Below, piece after piece: positions 1-8,533 of a stretch of DNA of 64,000 nucleotides. The notes below the pieces were generated by a model. The model was not told the DNA's origin and did not search any database. It saw nothing but the letters and a program-made list of their open reading frames with translations. The translations under genes and the position numbers were made by a program. Source of the stretch: Muricauda sp. SCSIO 65647. Lineage in GTDB: Bacteria; Bacteroidota; Bacteroidia; Flavobacteriales; Flavobacteriaceae. The stretch spans positions 1,590,501 through 1,654,500 of the forward strand of contig NZ_CP091037.1 of NCBI RefSeq assembly GCF_021534965.1, written 5' to 3'. Every line of letters begins with the position of its first letter. Within the stretch, counting starts at the first letter, position 1.

Positions 1-701
1 GATATCATCCCCAAATGCCCCAAAACATTCTTGATACCAGTTACCGCGGTCTTGATCGAGTGCTCATCAAACCGCATGCTTTCCCCTGCCTCATATATCA
101 GAACGGGTTTCCTCATGGTATGCATCACCTTTCTAAAGGAACCCCTTATCAATTTAGATGGGAAATGGAATGGGGCGTCAAATAAAGCGGCCAGTTCTTC
201 GCTCTTTGAATCTCCAGATGTGTACCTTACCTGCGGATGGTTGTGCCGTTGCGCCCCCCCTGTATGCAAATCAATGGCAATATCTATTTGCGGCAGTACC
301 TCAGAGGTATAGTGGTAGGCGATTCTACTGGCCAATGAGCCCTTGCTACTACCCGGAAAACTGCGGTTCACATCTTTCCCATCAGGTACATCCCTAGAGA
401 AATGTATGAATCCAAAAATATTCAAGACGGGCACCACGATCAACGCTCCCTTTTCAATTTTGAGTGCCCTGTCTTTCAATAACCTTCTCAACGCTTCGAC
501 TCCGTTGATTTCATCGCCGTGCAGCCCCGCCTGCACCAAAACTGTGGGGCCGGCTTGTTTGCCATTGAAAACATGAATGGGTATATCGATCAATGTACCG
601 GTCGGCAAACGTGCAATTTCGATGCGAACCAATTGGCTTTGTCCTGGTTTTACTGTATTGCCATTGACGGTTATCGTCTTATTTTCTTCTCTTGAATGCA
701 T
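1..701 (-). CDS. Succinylglutamate desuccinylase/aspartoacylase family protein (3' end outside window)
   Basis: The first 233 residues are present and the frame is open to the window edge. Zinc-hydrolase signatures of the AstE/AspA (M14-like) family are visible: HGDE (zinc His and Glu) near residue 57, a DVNRSFPGS segment, and IDLHT with the third zinc ligand. Family members remove an acyl group from an N-acyl amino acid; the substrate here is unknown. The ATG at 701 overlaps the end of the RimK-like gene by 23 nt, so the two are probably co-transcribed and translationally coupled. The pairing of a RimK-type amino-acid ligase with an AstE-like deacylase suggests make/remove activities on the same amide bond, but this is inference. 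Confidence 0.85.
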   Translation of the reverse strand, partial: MHSREENKTITVNGNTVKPGQSQLVRIEIARLPTGTLIDIPIHVFNGKQAGPTVLVQAGLHGDEINGVEALRRLLKDRALKIEKGALIVVPVLNIFGFIHFSRDVPDGKDVNRSFPGSSKGSLASRIAYHYTSEVLPQIDIAIDLHTGGAQRHNHPQVRYTSGDSKSEELAALFDAPFHFPSKLIRGSFRKVMHTMRKPVLIYEAGESMRFDEHSIKTAVTGIKNVLGHLGMI

Positions 702-1569
702 TTCTTTCTACGAACTTCACAATATGTTCTGCAACATTTATACCAGTGGCCCCTTCAATTCCCTTCAGCCCAGGTGAAGCATTGACCTCTATCAATAACG
801 GTCCCTTTTTGGAGCGGATCAAATCTACCCCCGCTACACCAAGGCCCAAATATTTTGTAGCGTTCAGCGCAATATACTGTTCTTTTGCCGTGGGTTTGAT
901 GGCCTCGGCCTCGGCGCCTCGATGAACGTTCGACCTGAAATCGTCCAGCTCACTTTTGCGCTTCATACTGGCAACGACCCGGTTGCCGACCACTATGATT
1001 CGAATGTCTTCACCATTGGCTTCTTCAATATATTTCTGAATAAGAATGCTGGTATCCATCTTGTAAAACGTATCGATGATCGATTTCGCCGATTTCTTGC
1101 TCTCTGCGAGTATAACGCCCAGCCCATGGGTGCCTTCTTGAAGTTTTATGATGACCGGCGGGCCGCCAAGTAGTTTTATTTGTTCTTCAATATTATCAGG
1201 ATTGATCGAAAAAACCGTTTCAGGGATCGGGATTCCCTTTCTGGCCATGATCTGAAGTGTTCTCACCTTGTTCCGCGCCCTGGTAATGCCCAAAGAACGG
1301 GCAGTGCTGAACACCCCGTTCATTTCGAACTGCTTGACGATCGCAGCACCGTGTCGGGTCACTTTTGCCCCTATTCTGGGTATGATGGCATCGAATTCAT
1401 CAGTGACATCATCTTCACCCATATAGATTCTGGGGCTTCCCCCTCCCAATTTAACAGAGCATTTCGTATGGTCGATAAGTTCTACATAGTGCCCCGCCCG
1501 TTGTGCTTCTTCCACGATTCGCTTTGTGGAATGTACATTGAGGCTAACGGAAAGTATGGCAATGTCCAT
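679..1569 (-). CDS. rimK: RimK family ATP-grasp ligase
   Basis: 296 residues, normal length for RimK. The N-terminal third is the RimK pre-ATP-grasp domain. The ATP-grasp core follows from about residue 95: IIKLQEGTHGLGV glycine-rich loop near 140-153, an IQKYIEEANGEDIRI segment, and the Mg-binding LLIEVNASPGL motif near 258-268. RimK enzymes add glutamate or other amino acids to a carboxyl group (ribosomal protein S6 in E. coli). No S6 gene is nearby; the downstream overlapping partner is an AstE/aspartoacylase-like hydrolase. The ATG at 1569 faces the sdhCAB promoter region about 190 bp away. The family is certain, the substrate is not. Confidence 0.9.
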   Translation of the reverse strand: MDIAILSVSLNVHSTKRIVEEAQRAGHYVELIDHTKCSVKLGGGSPRIYMGEDDVTDEFDAIIPRIGAKVTRHGAAIVKQFEMNGVFSTARSLGITRARNKVRTLQIMARKGIPIPETVFSINPDNIEEQIKLLGGPPVIIKLQEGTHGLGVILAESKKSAKSIIDTFYKMDTSILIQKYIEEANGEDIRIIVVGNRVVASMKRKSELDDFRSNVHRGAEAEAIKPTAKEQYIALNATKYLGLGVAGVDLIRSKKGPLLIEVNASPGLKGIEGATGINVAEHIVKFVERNAFKRRK

Positions 1570-1709
1570 TTTGGTAGTTAGTGCGGCTGATCTTCAGCCT
1601 AATATCGGGTAAATTTTACAATCGAGCCAATTTGTAGGTAGATTTTGACCAAAGCAATTATAACATTGATCAAAACGCTTCTAAATAAGTATTTTTGGTA
1701 CTTTCAAAG

Positions 1710-1740
1710 TTTGTTAAAACTCGTTCGTACCGTAAATTTG
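1710..1740 (+). promoter_or_regulatory. Promoter of sdhCAB
   Basis: TTTG at 1710-1713, a 19-nt spacer, then TAAATTTG at 1733-1740. This is an exact match to the Bacteroidota sigma-A consensus TTTG-N19-TAnnTTTG. Transcription should start near 1746, giving a 5' leader of about 13 nt before the sdhC ATG at 1759. Confidence 0.85.
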
Positions 1741-1758
1741 TGGTAAAACCAACAGCTA

Positions 1759-2427
1759 ATGAGCGGATTGATAAAATCTTCGATTGCCCGAAAAGTCGTC
1801 ATGGCGCTTTCGGGTCTTTTTTTGGTCATTTTTTTGGTACTCCATGTCACCATTAACCTAGCTTCTGTCATTTCTCCTGATTTTTTTAATGAGGCTTCCC
1901 ATTTTATGGGCTACAACCCGATCGTGCAATTTATCATGCAGCCCATTTTGATTGCCGGGGTCGTCATACATTTTGTCATGGGCTTTGTGCTGGAAATACA
2001 GAACAAAAGGGCCAGGGGCATCAATTATGTGAAATTTAAGGGCAGTGCCAATGCCTCGTGGGTCTCGCGAAACATGATCTATTCAGGTCTGGTGATCTTG
2101 GCCTTTCTCGGGTTGCATTTTTATGATTTCTGGATTCATGAAATGAATTACAAATATGTGGCTTCACTGCCTGAAGATCCCACCCGGTACTATGCCGAGA
2201 CCGTCGAAAAATTTGAGCCAATATGGCGAACGGTACTCTATGTGGTATCATTTATATTACTGGCCCTGCACCTCTGGCACGGTTTTGCCTCCTCATTGCA
2301 ATCAATGGGGGTGAACAACAAGTATACCCCGGGCATCAAGAAGTTCACAAAACTATTTGCGGTAGTGGTTCCATTGGCTTTTGTCTTCATCGCCATTTAC
2401 CATCACCTTAACCCAATAACACATTAA
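1759..2427 (+). CDS. sdhC: Succinate dehydrogenase cytochrome b subunit
   Basis: 222 residues, the membrane anchor of the B-type succinate:quinone oxidoreductase (SdhC/FrdC, single large subunit with five helices, as in Bacillus and Bacteroidetes). Five hydrophobic segments are visible, at roughly residues 12-35, 55-78, 102-122, 150-175 and 195-215. Histidines inside or beside the helices (for example [33 protein letters not shown]) are the expected haem b ligands. It passes electrons from the SdhB clusters to menaquinone. The ATG sits 19 nt after a consensus promoter, and sdhA starts 2 nt after its stop. Confidence 0.95.
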   Translation: MSGLIKSSIARKVVMALSGLFLVIFLVLHVTINLASVISPDFFNEASHFMGYNPIVQFIMQPILIAGVVIHFVMGFVLEIQNKRARGINYVKFKGSANASWVSRNMIYSGLVILAFLGLHFYDFWIHEMNYKYVASLPEDPTRYYAETVEKFEPIWRTVLYVVSFILLALHLWHGFASSLQSMGVNNKYTPGIKKFTKLFAVVVPLAFVFIAIYHHLNPITH

Positions 2428-2429
2428 TT

Positions 2430-4433
2430 ATGGGCGTAATGGATTCTAAAGTTCCATCTGGGCCATTGGCCGAAAAATGGACCAAGCATAAAAATGAAAT
2501 TGACTTGGTCAACCCTGCCAACAAACGAAACATCGATGTTATCGTGGTCGGTACGGGCTTGGCAGGTGGATCAGCTGCAGCGACTTTGGCAGAACTTGGT
2601 TACAACGTCAAGACTTTTTGTTACCAAGATTCACCCCGAAGGGCCCACTCGATTGCTGCCCAAGGAGGTATAAACGCCGCCAAAAATTACCAAGGTGACG
2701 GCGATAGCGTTTACCGGTTGTTTTATGATACGGTCAAAGGAGGAGATTACCGCTCTCGCGAAGCCAATGTATATCGCTTGGCCGAGGTTTCGACCAATAT
2801 CATTGACCAGTGCGTGGCCCAGGGGGTTCCCTTTGCACGTGAGTATGGGGGATTGTTGGACAACCGTTCGTTCGGTGGTGTTCTGGTATCAAGAACCTTT
2901 TACGCAAAAGGTCAAACAGGCCAACAATTACTCTTGGGCGCCTATTCGGCCATGAACCGTCAGATACAGCGCGGTAAAATCAAATCGTACACCCGCCACG
3001 AGATGCTCGATCTGGTACTTGTAGACGGCAAAGCCCGTGGCATCATTGCCCGCGACCTGGTCAGCGGTGAAATAGAAAGACACTCGGCACACGCTGTGGT
3101 TTTGGCCACTGGTGGCTATGGAAATTTGTTTTTCCTTTCAACCTATTGCATGGGGGCCAATGTAATGGCCGCTTGGAAAGCGCACAAACGGGGTGCTTTC
3201 TTTGCCAACCCCTGTTTTACCCAGATTCACCCGACCTGTATTCCCGTTTCGGGCGATCACCAATCAAAATTGACCTTGATGTCAGAATCGCTTCGCAATG
3301 ATGGCCGTATTTGGGTACCCAAAAGATTGGAGGATGCAGAGGCCATTCGTGAGGGCCGCTTAAAACCTACCCAACTTTCAGAGGAAGAAAGAGATTATTA
3401 TTTGGAAAGAAGATACCCCGCCTTCGGAAACTTAGTGCCAAGAGATGTTGCCTCTCGAGCTGCCAAAGAACGTTGTGATGCAGGCTTCGGCGTAAATAAG
3501 ACCGGAGAAGCGGTCTATCTCGATTTTGATTCGGCCATTATGCGCTACGGCCGCGAAAAGGCACTGACTTCGGGCATGAAGGATCCCGATGATGCCACAG
3601 TACGAAAAATGGGCGAAGAAGTGGTAGAGGCCAAATACGGCAACCTCTTTCAGATGTACGAAAAAATCGTAGATCAAAATCCATATAAAACCCCGATGAT
3701 GATCTATCCGGCCGTGCATTATACCATGGGCGGGCTTTGGGTCGATTACAATTTAATGACCACCGTGCCCGGTTGTTATGCCGCCGGTGAAGCCAATTTC
3801 AGCGATCATGGGGCCAACCGCCTTGGGGCTTCCGCTTTGATGCAGGGCCTTGCAGACGGCTATTTTGTATTGCCCTATACCATTGGCGATTATCTCAGCG
3901 ATGATATCAGAACCGGACCTATATCGATCGAGAGTGCAGAGTTTGATGCAGCTGAAAAGAATGTGCGTGACCGTATTCAAAAACTGATGTCTGCCAATGG
4001 GGCCAATAGTGTGGATTACTACCACAAAAAATTGGGCAAAATCATGTGGAACAAGTGCGGCATGGCCAGAAATGCAAGAGAGTTGAAAGAAGCCATAAAA
4101 GAAATTGCCGAGCTCAGGAAAGATTTTTGGGACAATGTGAAAATTCCCGGTTCAGCCGATGCCAAAAACCAAGAACTGGAAAAAGCCGGTCGTGTTGCCG
4201 ATTTTATGGAACTCGGCGAGCTTTTCGCCATGGATGCCCTGCACCGCAATGAATCATGTGGGGGGCATTTTAGGGAAGAATATCAGACAAAAGAGGGAGA
4301 GGCCCTTCGCGACGACGAAAACTTTAAGTACGTGGCCGCATGGGAATATAAGGGTGACCCGAGCAAGGCCGAGCTGCACAAAGAAGACCTTGAATATGAA
4401 AACATTAAGGTAAAAACAAGAAGTTACAAGTAG
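2430..4433 (+). CDS. sdhA: Succinate dehydrogenase/fumarate reductase flavoprotein subunit
   Basis: 667 residues. The FAD-binding [11 protein letters not shown] dinucleotide fold is near residues 41-51, and [15 protein letters not shown] at 70-84 contains the histidine (His73) that binds FAD covalently. Later segments include a fumarate-reductase/SDH capping domain and [10 protein letters not shown]. It oxidises succinate to fumarate in the TCA cycle on the cytoplasmic face. The gene is directly downstream of sdhC, while sdhB follows after an unusually long 170-bp gap. That gap holds the remains of an unrelated gene starting essentially at the sdhA stop codon. The protein end ([11 protein letters not shown]) looks normal for the family. 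Confidence 0.96.
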   Translation: MGVMDSKVPSGPLAEKWTKHKNEIDLVNPANKRNIDVIVVGTGLAGGSAAATLAELGYNVKTFCYQDSPRRAHSIAAQGGINAAKNYQGDGDSVYRLFYDTVKGGDYRSREANVYRLAEVSTNIIDQCVAQGVPFAREYGGLLDNRSFGGVLVSRTFYAKGQTGQQLLLGAYSAMNRQIQRGKIKSYTRHEMLDLVLVDGKARGIIARDLVSGEIERHSAHAVVLATGGYGNLFFLSTYCMGANVMAAWKAHKRGAFFANPCFTQIHPTCIPVSGDHQSKLTLMSESLRNDGRIWVPKRLEDAEAIREGRLKPTQLSEEERDYYLERRYPAFGNLVPRDVASRAAKERCDAGFGVNKTGEAVYLDFDSAIMRYGREKALTSGMKDPDDATVRKMGEEVVEAKYGNLFQMYEKIVDQNPYKTPMMIYPAVHYTMGGLWVDYNLMTTVPGCYAAGEANFSDHGANRLGASALMQGLADGYFVLPYTIGDYLSDDIRTGPISIESAEFDAAEKNVRDRIQKLMSANGANSVDYYHKKLGKIMWNKCGMARNARELKEAIKEIAELRKDFWDNVKIPGSADAKNQELEKAGRVADFMELGELFAMDALHRNESCGGHFREEYQTKEGEALRDDENFKYVAAWEYKGDPSKAELHKEDLEYENIKVKTRSYK

Positions 4434-4576
4434 CTTGGTTATCGGTTGCTTTGGATGAAAATTATATCGTAAAAGAAAAATATGATGAATTAAGGTCAAT
4501 GATTATTGATTGTCTTCGATTATTAAATGGGTACATCAACTATTTGATCAATGCAGACAATACCAATAACCATTAA
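4424..4576 (+). pseudogene. 5'-truncated four-helix-bundle (23S rRNA IVS family) gene relic
   Basis: Between sdhA and sdhB one frame reads through 50 codons to a TAA at 4574-4576. It encodes a peptide containing [23 protein letters not shown] and RLLNGYINYL. The pattern W-L-x-x-A-x-D-x-x-Y-I-x-x-x-x-Y-D-E-L followed by x-x-L-N-G-x-I matches the C-terminal helices of four-helix-bundle proteins of the 23S rRNA intervening-sequence (IVS) family. There is no start codon before the only ATG (4499), and the frame begins over the sdhA stop, so only the 3' third of the gene survives. It is followed by TTAAC-rich sequence (4565-4591). An intact family member lies in the atp operon (37996-38337). Confidence 0.65.
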
Positions 4577-4603
4577 CCCTTAACTATTAACAAGCATATA
4601 GGC

Positions 4604-5350
4604 ATGAAAATATACTTGAAAATTTGGAGACAGAAAGATGCCGATACCAGGGGGGCCATGGTCGATTATACCCTTGATGGGGTCGAAGCCGATATGTCTT
4701 TCTTGGAAATGTTGGATGTTCTCAATGAGAAGCTCGTCTCAAAAGGTGAAGAGCCTGTTGAATTCGACCACGATTGCCGAGAAGGTATCTGCGGTACTTG
4801 CTCCCTAATGATCAATGGTCGTCCGCACGGGCCCGAATCGCTTATAACCGTTTGCCAATTGCACATGAGAAGCTTCAATGATGGTGATACCATTGTCATT
4901 GAACCTTGGCGCGCCAAGGCATTTCCGGTAATCAAAGACTTGATCGTTGATAGAACCTCCTTTGACCGCATTCAACAGGCCGGAGGCTATATTTCTGTGA
5001 ACACCTCTGGAAACCCAGTGGATGCCAATGCCATCCCCATTGAAAAAGAAATGGCCGACAAATCGTTCAACGCTGCTGCCTGCATTGGTTGTGGTGCCTG
5101 TGTCGCCGCCTGTAAAAATGCCAGTGCCATGTTGTTCACCTCGGCCAAGGTCTCGCAATTTGCCTTACTGCCCCAAGGAAGGGTAGAAGCTGCGGAACGG
5201 GTTCAAAATATGGTGCGCCAAATGGATCTCGAAGGTTTTGGCAACTGCACAAATACCGGCGCATGCGAGATTGAATGCCCGAAAGGCATCTCTCTTGAGA
5301 ATATCGCCCGTATGAACCGAGAGTATCTTTCAGCTACGGTGAAAGGATAG
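4604..5350 (+). CDS. sdhB: Succinate dehydrogenase/fumarate reductase iron-sulfur subunit
   Basis: 248 residues with the three cluster motifs in order. The [2Fe-2S] ligands are Cys58, Cys63, Cys66 and Cys84. The [4Fe-4S] motif is CIGCGAC...C (161, 164, 167, 171). The third cluster uses Cys216, Cys222 and Cys226 in [14 protein letters not shown]. It relays electrons from SdhA FAD to the haem/quinone site in SdhC. The first gap with sdhA is 170 bp and carries an IVS relic, so either an extra promoter lies there or the relic is part of the sdhCAB mRNA. A plausible terminator follows at 5432. Confidence 0.96.
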   Translation: MKIYLKIWRQKDADTRGAMVDYTLDGVEADMSFLEMLDVLNEKLVSKGEEPVEFDHDCREGICGTCSLMINGRPHGPESLITVCQLHMRSFNDGDTIVIEPWRAKAFPVIKDLIVDRTSFDRIQQAGGYISVNTSGNPVDANAIPIEKEMADKSFNAAACIGCGACVAACKNASAMLFTSAKVSQFALLPQGRVEAAERVQNMVRQMDLEGFGNCTNTGACEIECPKGISLENIARMNREYLSATVKG

Positions 5351-5365
5351 CGTTTGTCCACGAAA

Positions 5366-5408
5366 CTCGGTCGAGACTTCTTTGCACAATCTCTCGACGC
5401 TGCTCGAG
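5366..5408. repeat. REP-like palindromic intergenic sequence
   Basis: Two short dyads, CTCGgtCGAG (5366-5375) and CTCGA-N6-TCGAG (5393-5408), lie in the gap after sdhB. Similar TCGA-rich extragenic motifs are common in flavobacterial genomes. A related TTCGACTGTGCTC stretch occurs at about 31747-31760. No coding potential is seen here. Confidence 0.4.
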
Positions 5409-5431
5409 GTGACATTTCGACCTAAGATATG

Positions 5432-5462
5432 CCCAAATTCCAATAGGGAGTTTGGGTTTTTT
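5432..5462 (+). terminator. Rho-independent terminator of sdhCAB
   Basis: Stem CCCAAAtTCC / GGAgTTTGGG (5432-5441 with 5447-5456, one mismatch), followed by six Ts on the plus strand. It lies between sdhB and the convergent WD40 gene and overlaps that gene's stop codon. Confidence 0.7.
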
Positions 5463-6418
5463 CATTCTTCCAACTCTCTGACAAGTTTTGCATTTTCATT
5501 CCAAATAGCAATTTTGCCTTCACTACTCGATGTGACTATAAACTTGCCATCCGGACTCCAATCCACTCCCCACAGATAATCATCCGTTGACTTTGATTCC
5601 GCAATGGGTTTGGCTTCTTTTGACCATATACGCAATGCATCGCTGGCCGTTGCCAGTTTTTCTCCGGAGTGATTCCACCTTATGTTTCGATATTCAGCAA
5701 GGCTTCCATGTATCTCATTGAGTTTTTTTCCTTCGCTATTCCAAAATTGCACCAGCTTATTCTCTGCATTTTCAAGGTCACCATAATCCCCAATGGCAAA
5801 AAAATCACCAGATGGGTGCCATTCCACGCACAACATAAAAGTTTCGACCGTTCTAGGTTGAAACGTATTTAGGGTGTCCCCATTTTTTGTATAAACGCCA
5901 ATGTGTGTACCCACGGTTACCAGAATATCCCCGAAAGGATGCCAATCCAGACCAGCGACTCCTTTGGGGTCGGCCTTAAATCTGCTGACAAAAGCTCCGT
6001 TGGCCGAAAAAATTGAAACTGAATCTTCCAATTCTGAAACTGCCAGGAGATTCCCGTCGCTGTTCCAATCCAAAGCTCTAAAACCAGATTTTAGTCCTTC
6101 CAAATCTGTCCATTTCCCTTCTTCAATATGTAAGATTTTCGCCTTGAATGTTTTGCTCTGGGTTATTACAGCCAACATGTTCTTCGTAGGATGCCATTTT
6201 ATCCTACTTAATTGAACCCCTTTGACCGGAAAAGTTTTGATGAGCTTAAAAGTCTTTGTTTCAAAAATTTTTAGTTCATCATGATCGCCTCCAGTAGCCA
6301 GGTACTTCGCATCAGGGCTCCAAGCAATGGTCCAAAGTGTTTCATTGTTTTCCTTCGGTTTGCAGGAAGCGAACGAAATCAAAAAGCCAAGTAAAATAAC
6401 AGAAAGAAGTTTTTTCAT
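5462..6418 (-). CDS. WD40-repeat lipoprotein
   Basis: 318 residues. The N-terminus (MKKLLSVILLGFLISFASC) is a lipoprotein signal peptide with the lipobox Cys at 19. The rest contains seven WD40-like units, each with the W-S/H-P-x-G/D-x-x-(F/L) turn: WTIAWSPDAKYLA, IKWHPTKNMLA, LDWNSDGNLLA, LDWHPFGDILV, VEWHPSGDFFA, IRWNHSGEKLA and VDWSPDGKFIV. Seven units predict one closed beta-propeller at the outer membrane or in the periplasm. Propellers usually act as protein-binding scaffolds; no catalytic role is visible. It is 10 nt downstream of the YceI gene on the same strand, so it is probably co-transcribed with it. The ligand is unknown. Confidence 0.85.
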   Translation of the reverse strand: MKKLLSVILLGFLISFASCKPKENNETLWTIAWSPDAKYLATGGDHDELKIFETKTFKLIKTFPVKGVQLSRIKWHPTKNMLAVITQSKTFKAKILHIEEGKWTDLEGLKSGFRALDWNSDGNLLAVSELEDSVSIFSANGAFVSRFKADPKGVAGLDWHPFGDILVTVGTHIGVYTKNGDTLNTFQPRTVETFMLCVEWHPSGDFFAIGDYGDLENAENKLVQFWNSEGKKLNEIHGSLAEYRNIRWNHSGEKLATASDALRIWSKEAKPIAESKSTDDYLWGVDWSPDGKFIVTSSSEGKIAIWNENAKLVRELEE

Positions 6419-6428
6419 TTGTGAAAAT

Positions 6429-7004
6429 TTACTCTGTGACCACGATTACTTCAAATTCAATGGCATCAGAAATAATCTCATCCTTGACGCTTCCTAGTAG
6501 TCCCTTAGATTCATAACTGATGCCCCATCGGGTTCTATCTAGTATAAACTTCGATTTGAGTAAGGTCATATCCGGTCTTTTTTCAATGGTGGATCGAAAT
6601 TTTATGGGCTTTGAAATTCCTTTTATCGTCAACAGTGCTTCGATTTCAAGTTGCCCATCGTCTTCATGTTTTATGTTGCCAATCTCCAATCTGGCCGTCG
6701 GATATTTTTCGACATCGAAAAAATCTTGATGCTTTAGATGAGAGACCAACATCTCATTGTATTTGCCATCGGTATTCATGATACTGTTCATATCCGCAAC
6801 AAATTTTCCTCCGGTAATGGAATCTCCTTTTATGGACATTTTGCCGCTCAAGAACTTCACGGTGCCATAATGCTCATTGAACTTAAAAAGATTGGAGCCC
6901 CTCCATTTGATCACGCTTTTTGCCGTGTCGATTTTTGTGTTACCTTGTCCTTGCGCAATTGAAATAGTGCTGATGCTTACCAATAAGATGATGATTTTTT
7001 TCAT
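6429..7004 (-). CDS. YceI family periplasmic protein
   Basis: 191 residues: a cleavable signal peptide (MKKIIILLVSISTISIAQG) and a YceI-like lipocalin fold domain from about residue 25. Visible family features are VIKWRGSNLFKF near the start, DMNSIMNTDG, HLKHQDFFDVEKYPTA, and a C-terminal DRTRWGISYESKG segment. YceI proteins bind isoprenoid or fatty-acid-like molecules and are often stress-induced; the ligand here is not known. It starts divergently, 107 bp from the membrane winged-helix regulator at 7112, which is a candidate controller. Confidence 0.88.
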   Translation of the reverse strand: MKKIIILLVSISTISIAQGQGNTKIDTAKSVIKWRGSNLFKFNEHYGTVKFLSGKMSIKGDSITGGKFVADMNSIMNTDGKYNEMLVSHLKHQDFFDVEKYPTARLEIGNIKHEDDGQLEIEALLTIKGISKPIKFRSTIEKRPDMTLLKSKFILDRTRWGISYESKGLLGSVKDEIISDAIEFEVIVVTE

Positions 7005-7111
7005 TGTCCGATTTTTTAGACAAATCTAGACTCGGACTGCCTGCGAGGCGTGAAAAAAATGTAAATGAAGTGCAAAAAATTGCAATTTTTCGCTTCTTGA
7101 AGTTTATAAGA

Positions 7112-7993
7112 ATGAAAACGGTTACATATTCAATTTTTGCTCTTTTCTTGTTCGTGCTTTCTTTGATAGTAAGCAGTTATTCCCAGAATGGGAACGATGA
7201 AACTTTCTCAGGTTTGGTCAAAGTGGCACTAAGAAATACTGGAAATTCATTGCTATTGCAAAGCAACGACTCTACCTCTTTGGTCTTGCCGGTCATTGAA
7301 ACAGAGCAGCGCAATTTTCAATTATCATTTCAAACGCAACTGTTCATAATACCTGATAGCCTTGTAGCGGCAATCAAAAAAAACGTTGCCGCTTTGAACC
7401 TTCCGAATGAGTATCTGGTCGAGGTCATAGATTGTAACAGCCAAGAGGTCTCATATAGCTATTCCGTATCGAACAGTGAGGAAAAAAACATCATTCCATG
7501 TCTAGGACGAAACCTACCTTTAAGTTGTTATACCATACACGTGTCTTTCAACAAGAGCACTGTATTATTGGGATTAAGTTTGGGTGCTTCTTGGTATGCA
7601 CTTGTTCTCTTGGGCATAATGGGAGTCGCCTTGCTTTACTGGACCAAAAAGAAGCAAGAAACCAAGGTATATGACACATTGCCTTTTGAAACCATTGGCG
7701 ACTATAGATTCTACAAAAATCAAAATGAATTGGTGAAAAACGACCTGAACATTAAACTTACTTCCAAAGAATCTGAACTGCTACAAATATTCTGTGCCAA
7801 TCAAAACCAAGTAGTGAAACGTGATTTTCTTCTTAAGGAAGTTTGGGAAAACAAAGGGGTTTTTGTTGGCCGAAGTTTAGATACCTTTATTTCAAAACTG
7901 AGAAAGAAGTTTAAGGATGACAATCACATCAATATTCTCAATATTCATGGCGTGGGTTATAAGCTTGAAATTGTGAAGAAACCCAAAAGATAA
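7112..7993 (+). CDS. Membrane-anchored winged-helix transcriptional regulator
   Basis: 293 residues from the ATG at 7112. A longer frame opens at 7004, but the preferred start gives a signal peptide (MKTVTYSIFALFLFVLSLI...) and leaves a normal divergent promoter gap. The order is: signal sequence; periplasmic domain of about 155 residues with three Cys; a transmembrane helix near 185-205 (WYALVLLGIMGVALLYW); a cytoplasmic OmpR/PhoB-type winged helix from about 225 to the end, ending in the NIHGVGYKL wing. It resembles ToxR-like one-component sensors with the topology reversed: DNA-binding domain C-terminal, sensing domain N-terminal. The divergent YceI/WD40 pair is a likely target (inference). 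Confidence 0.8.
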   Translation: MKTVTYSIFALFLFVLSLIVSSYSQNGNDETFSGLVKVALRNTGNSLLLQSNDSTSLVLPVIETEQRNFQLSFQTQLFIIPDSLVAAIKKNVAALNLPNEYLVEVIDCNSQEVSYSYSVSNSEEKNIIPCLGRNLPLSCYTIHVSFNKSTVLLGLSLGASWYALVLLGIMGVALLYWTKKKQETKVYDTLPFETIGDYRFYKNQNELVKNDLNIKLTSKESELLQIFCANQNQVVKRDFLLKEVWENKGVFVGRSLDTFISKLRKKFKDDNHINILNIHGVGYKLEIVKKPKR

Positions 7994-8000
7994 CCTTACC

Positions 8001-8474
8001 ATGCCCAAAAAGTATACTGAAGAGCGTATCAAAGTGCCACGTTTTAACGAGGAGTCTGGGTTTTATACCACCCCAGAGCGTTCAAAGATCATGGGTAAGA
8101 TCCGGGGCAAGAACACCAAACCTGAACTGGCCTTTAGAAAGGCTCTGTGGGCCACTGGCTATCGCTATCGCATCGATTATAAAAAATTGATCGGCAAGCC
8201 CGATATACTGCTCAAAAAATACAAGACGGCCATCTTCATCGATGGGGAATTCTGGCACGGGCATGATTGGGAAGAACGAAAGCACAAGATAAAAGCGAAC
8301 CGTGAATTTTGGATCCCCAAAATAGAGCGGAACATACAACGCGATAGAGAGGTGAACGACGGCCTTGAAAATTTGGGCTATACCGTTTTCAGGTTTTGGG
8401 AAAGTGAGGTCAAAAAGAATTTGGATGAATGTGTGAAGAAAGTGGTCTTGCATTTGAAGTCTATTGAAAAATAG
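8001..8474 (+). CDS. vsr: Very short patch repair endonuclease (Vsr)
   Basis: 157 residues, typical Vsr length. Family motifs are present: TTPERSKIMGKIRGKNTKPE, then LIGKPDILLKKYKTAIFIDG with the active-site Asp, FWHGH with the metal/catalytic histidines, and a C-terminal GYTVFRFWESEV. Vsr nicks 5' of T in T:G mismatches that arise when 5-methylcytosine deaminates. The usual partner, a Dcm-type cytosine methyltransferase, is not in this window. The gene starts 7 nt after the membrane regulator, so it may share its transcript. Confidence 0.88.
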   Translation: MPKKYTEERIKVPRFNEESGFYTTPERSKIMGKIRGKNTKPELAFRKALWATGYRYRIDYKKLIGKPDILLKKYKTAIFIDGEFWHGHDWEERKHKIKANREFWIPKIERNIQRDREVNDGLENLGYTVFRFWESEVKKNLDECVKKVVLHLKSIEK

Positions 8475-8533
8475 ACAACACATTCTTTTTTGTCGAGCTG
8501 AAAAGCCTTTGGGGCCCTTTCTGGAAAGGTTGG

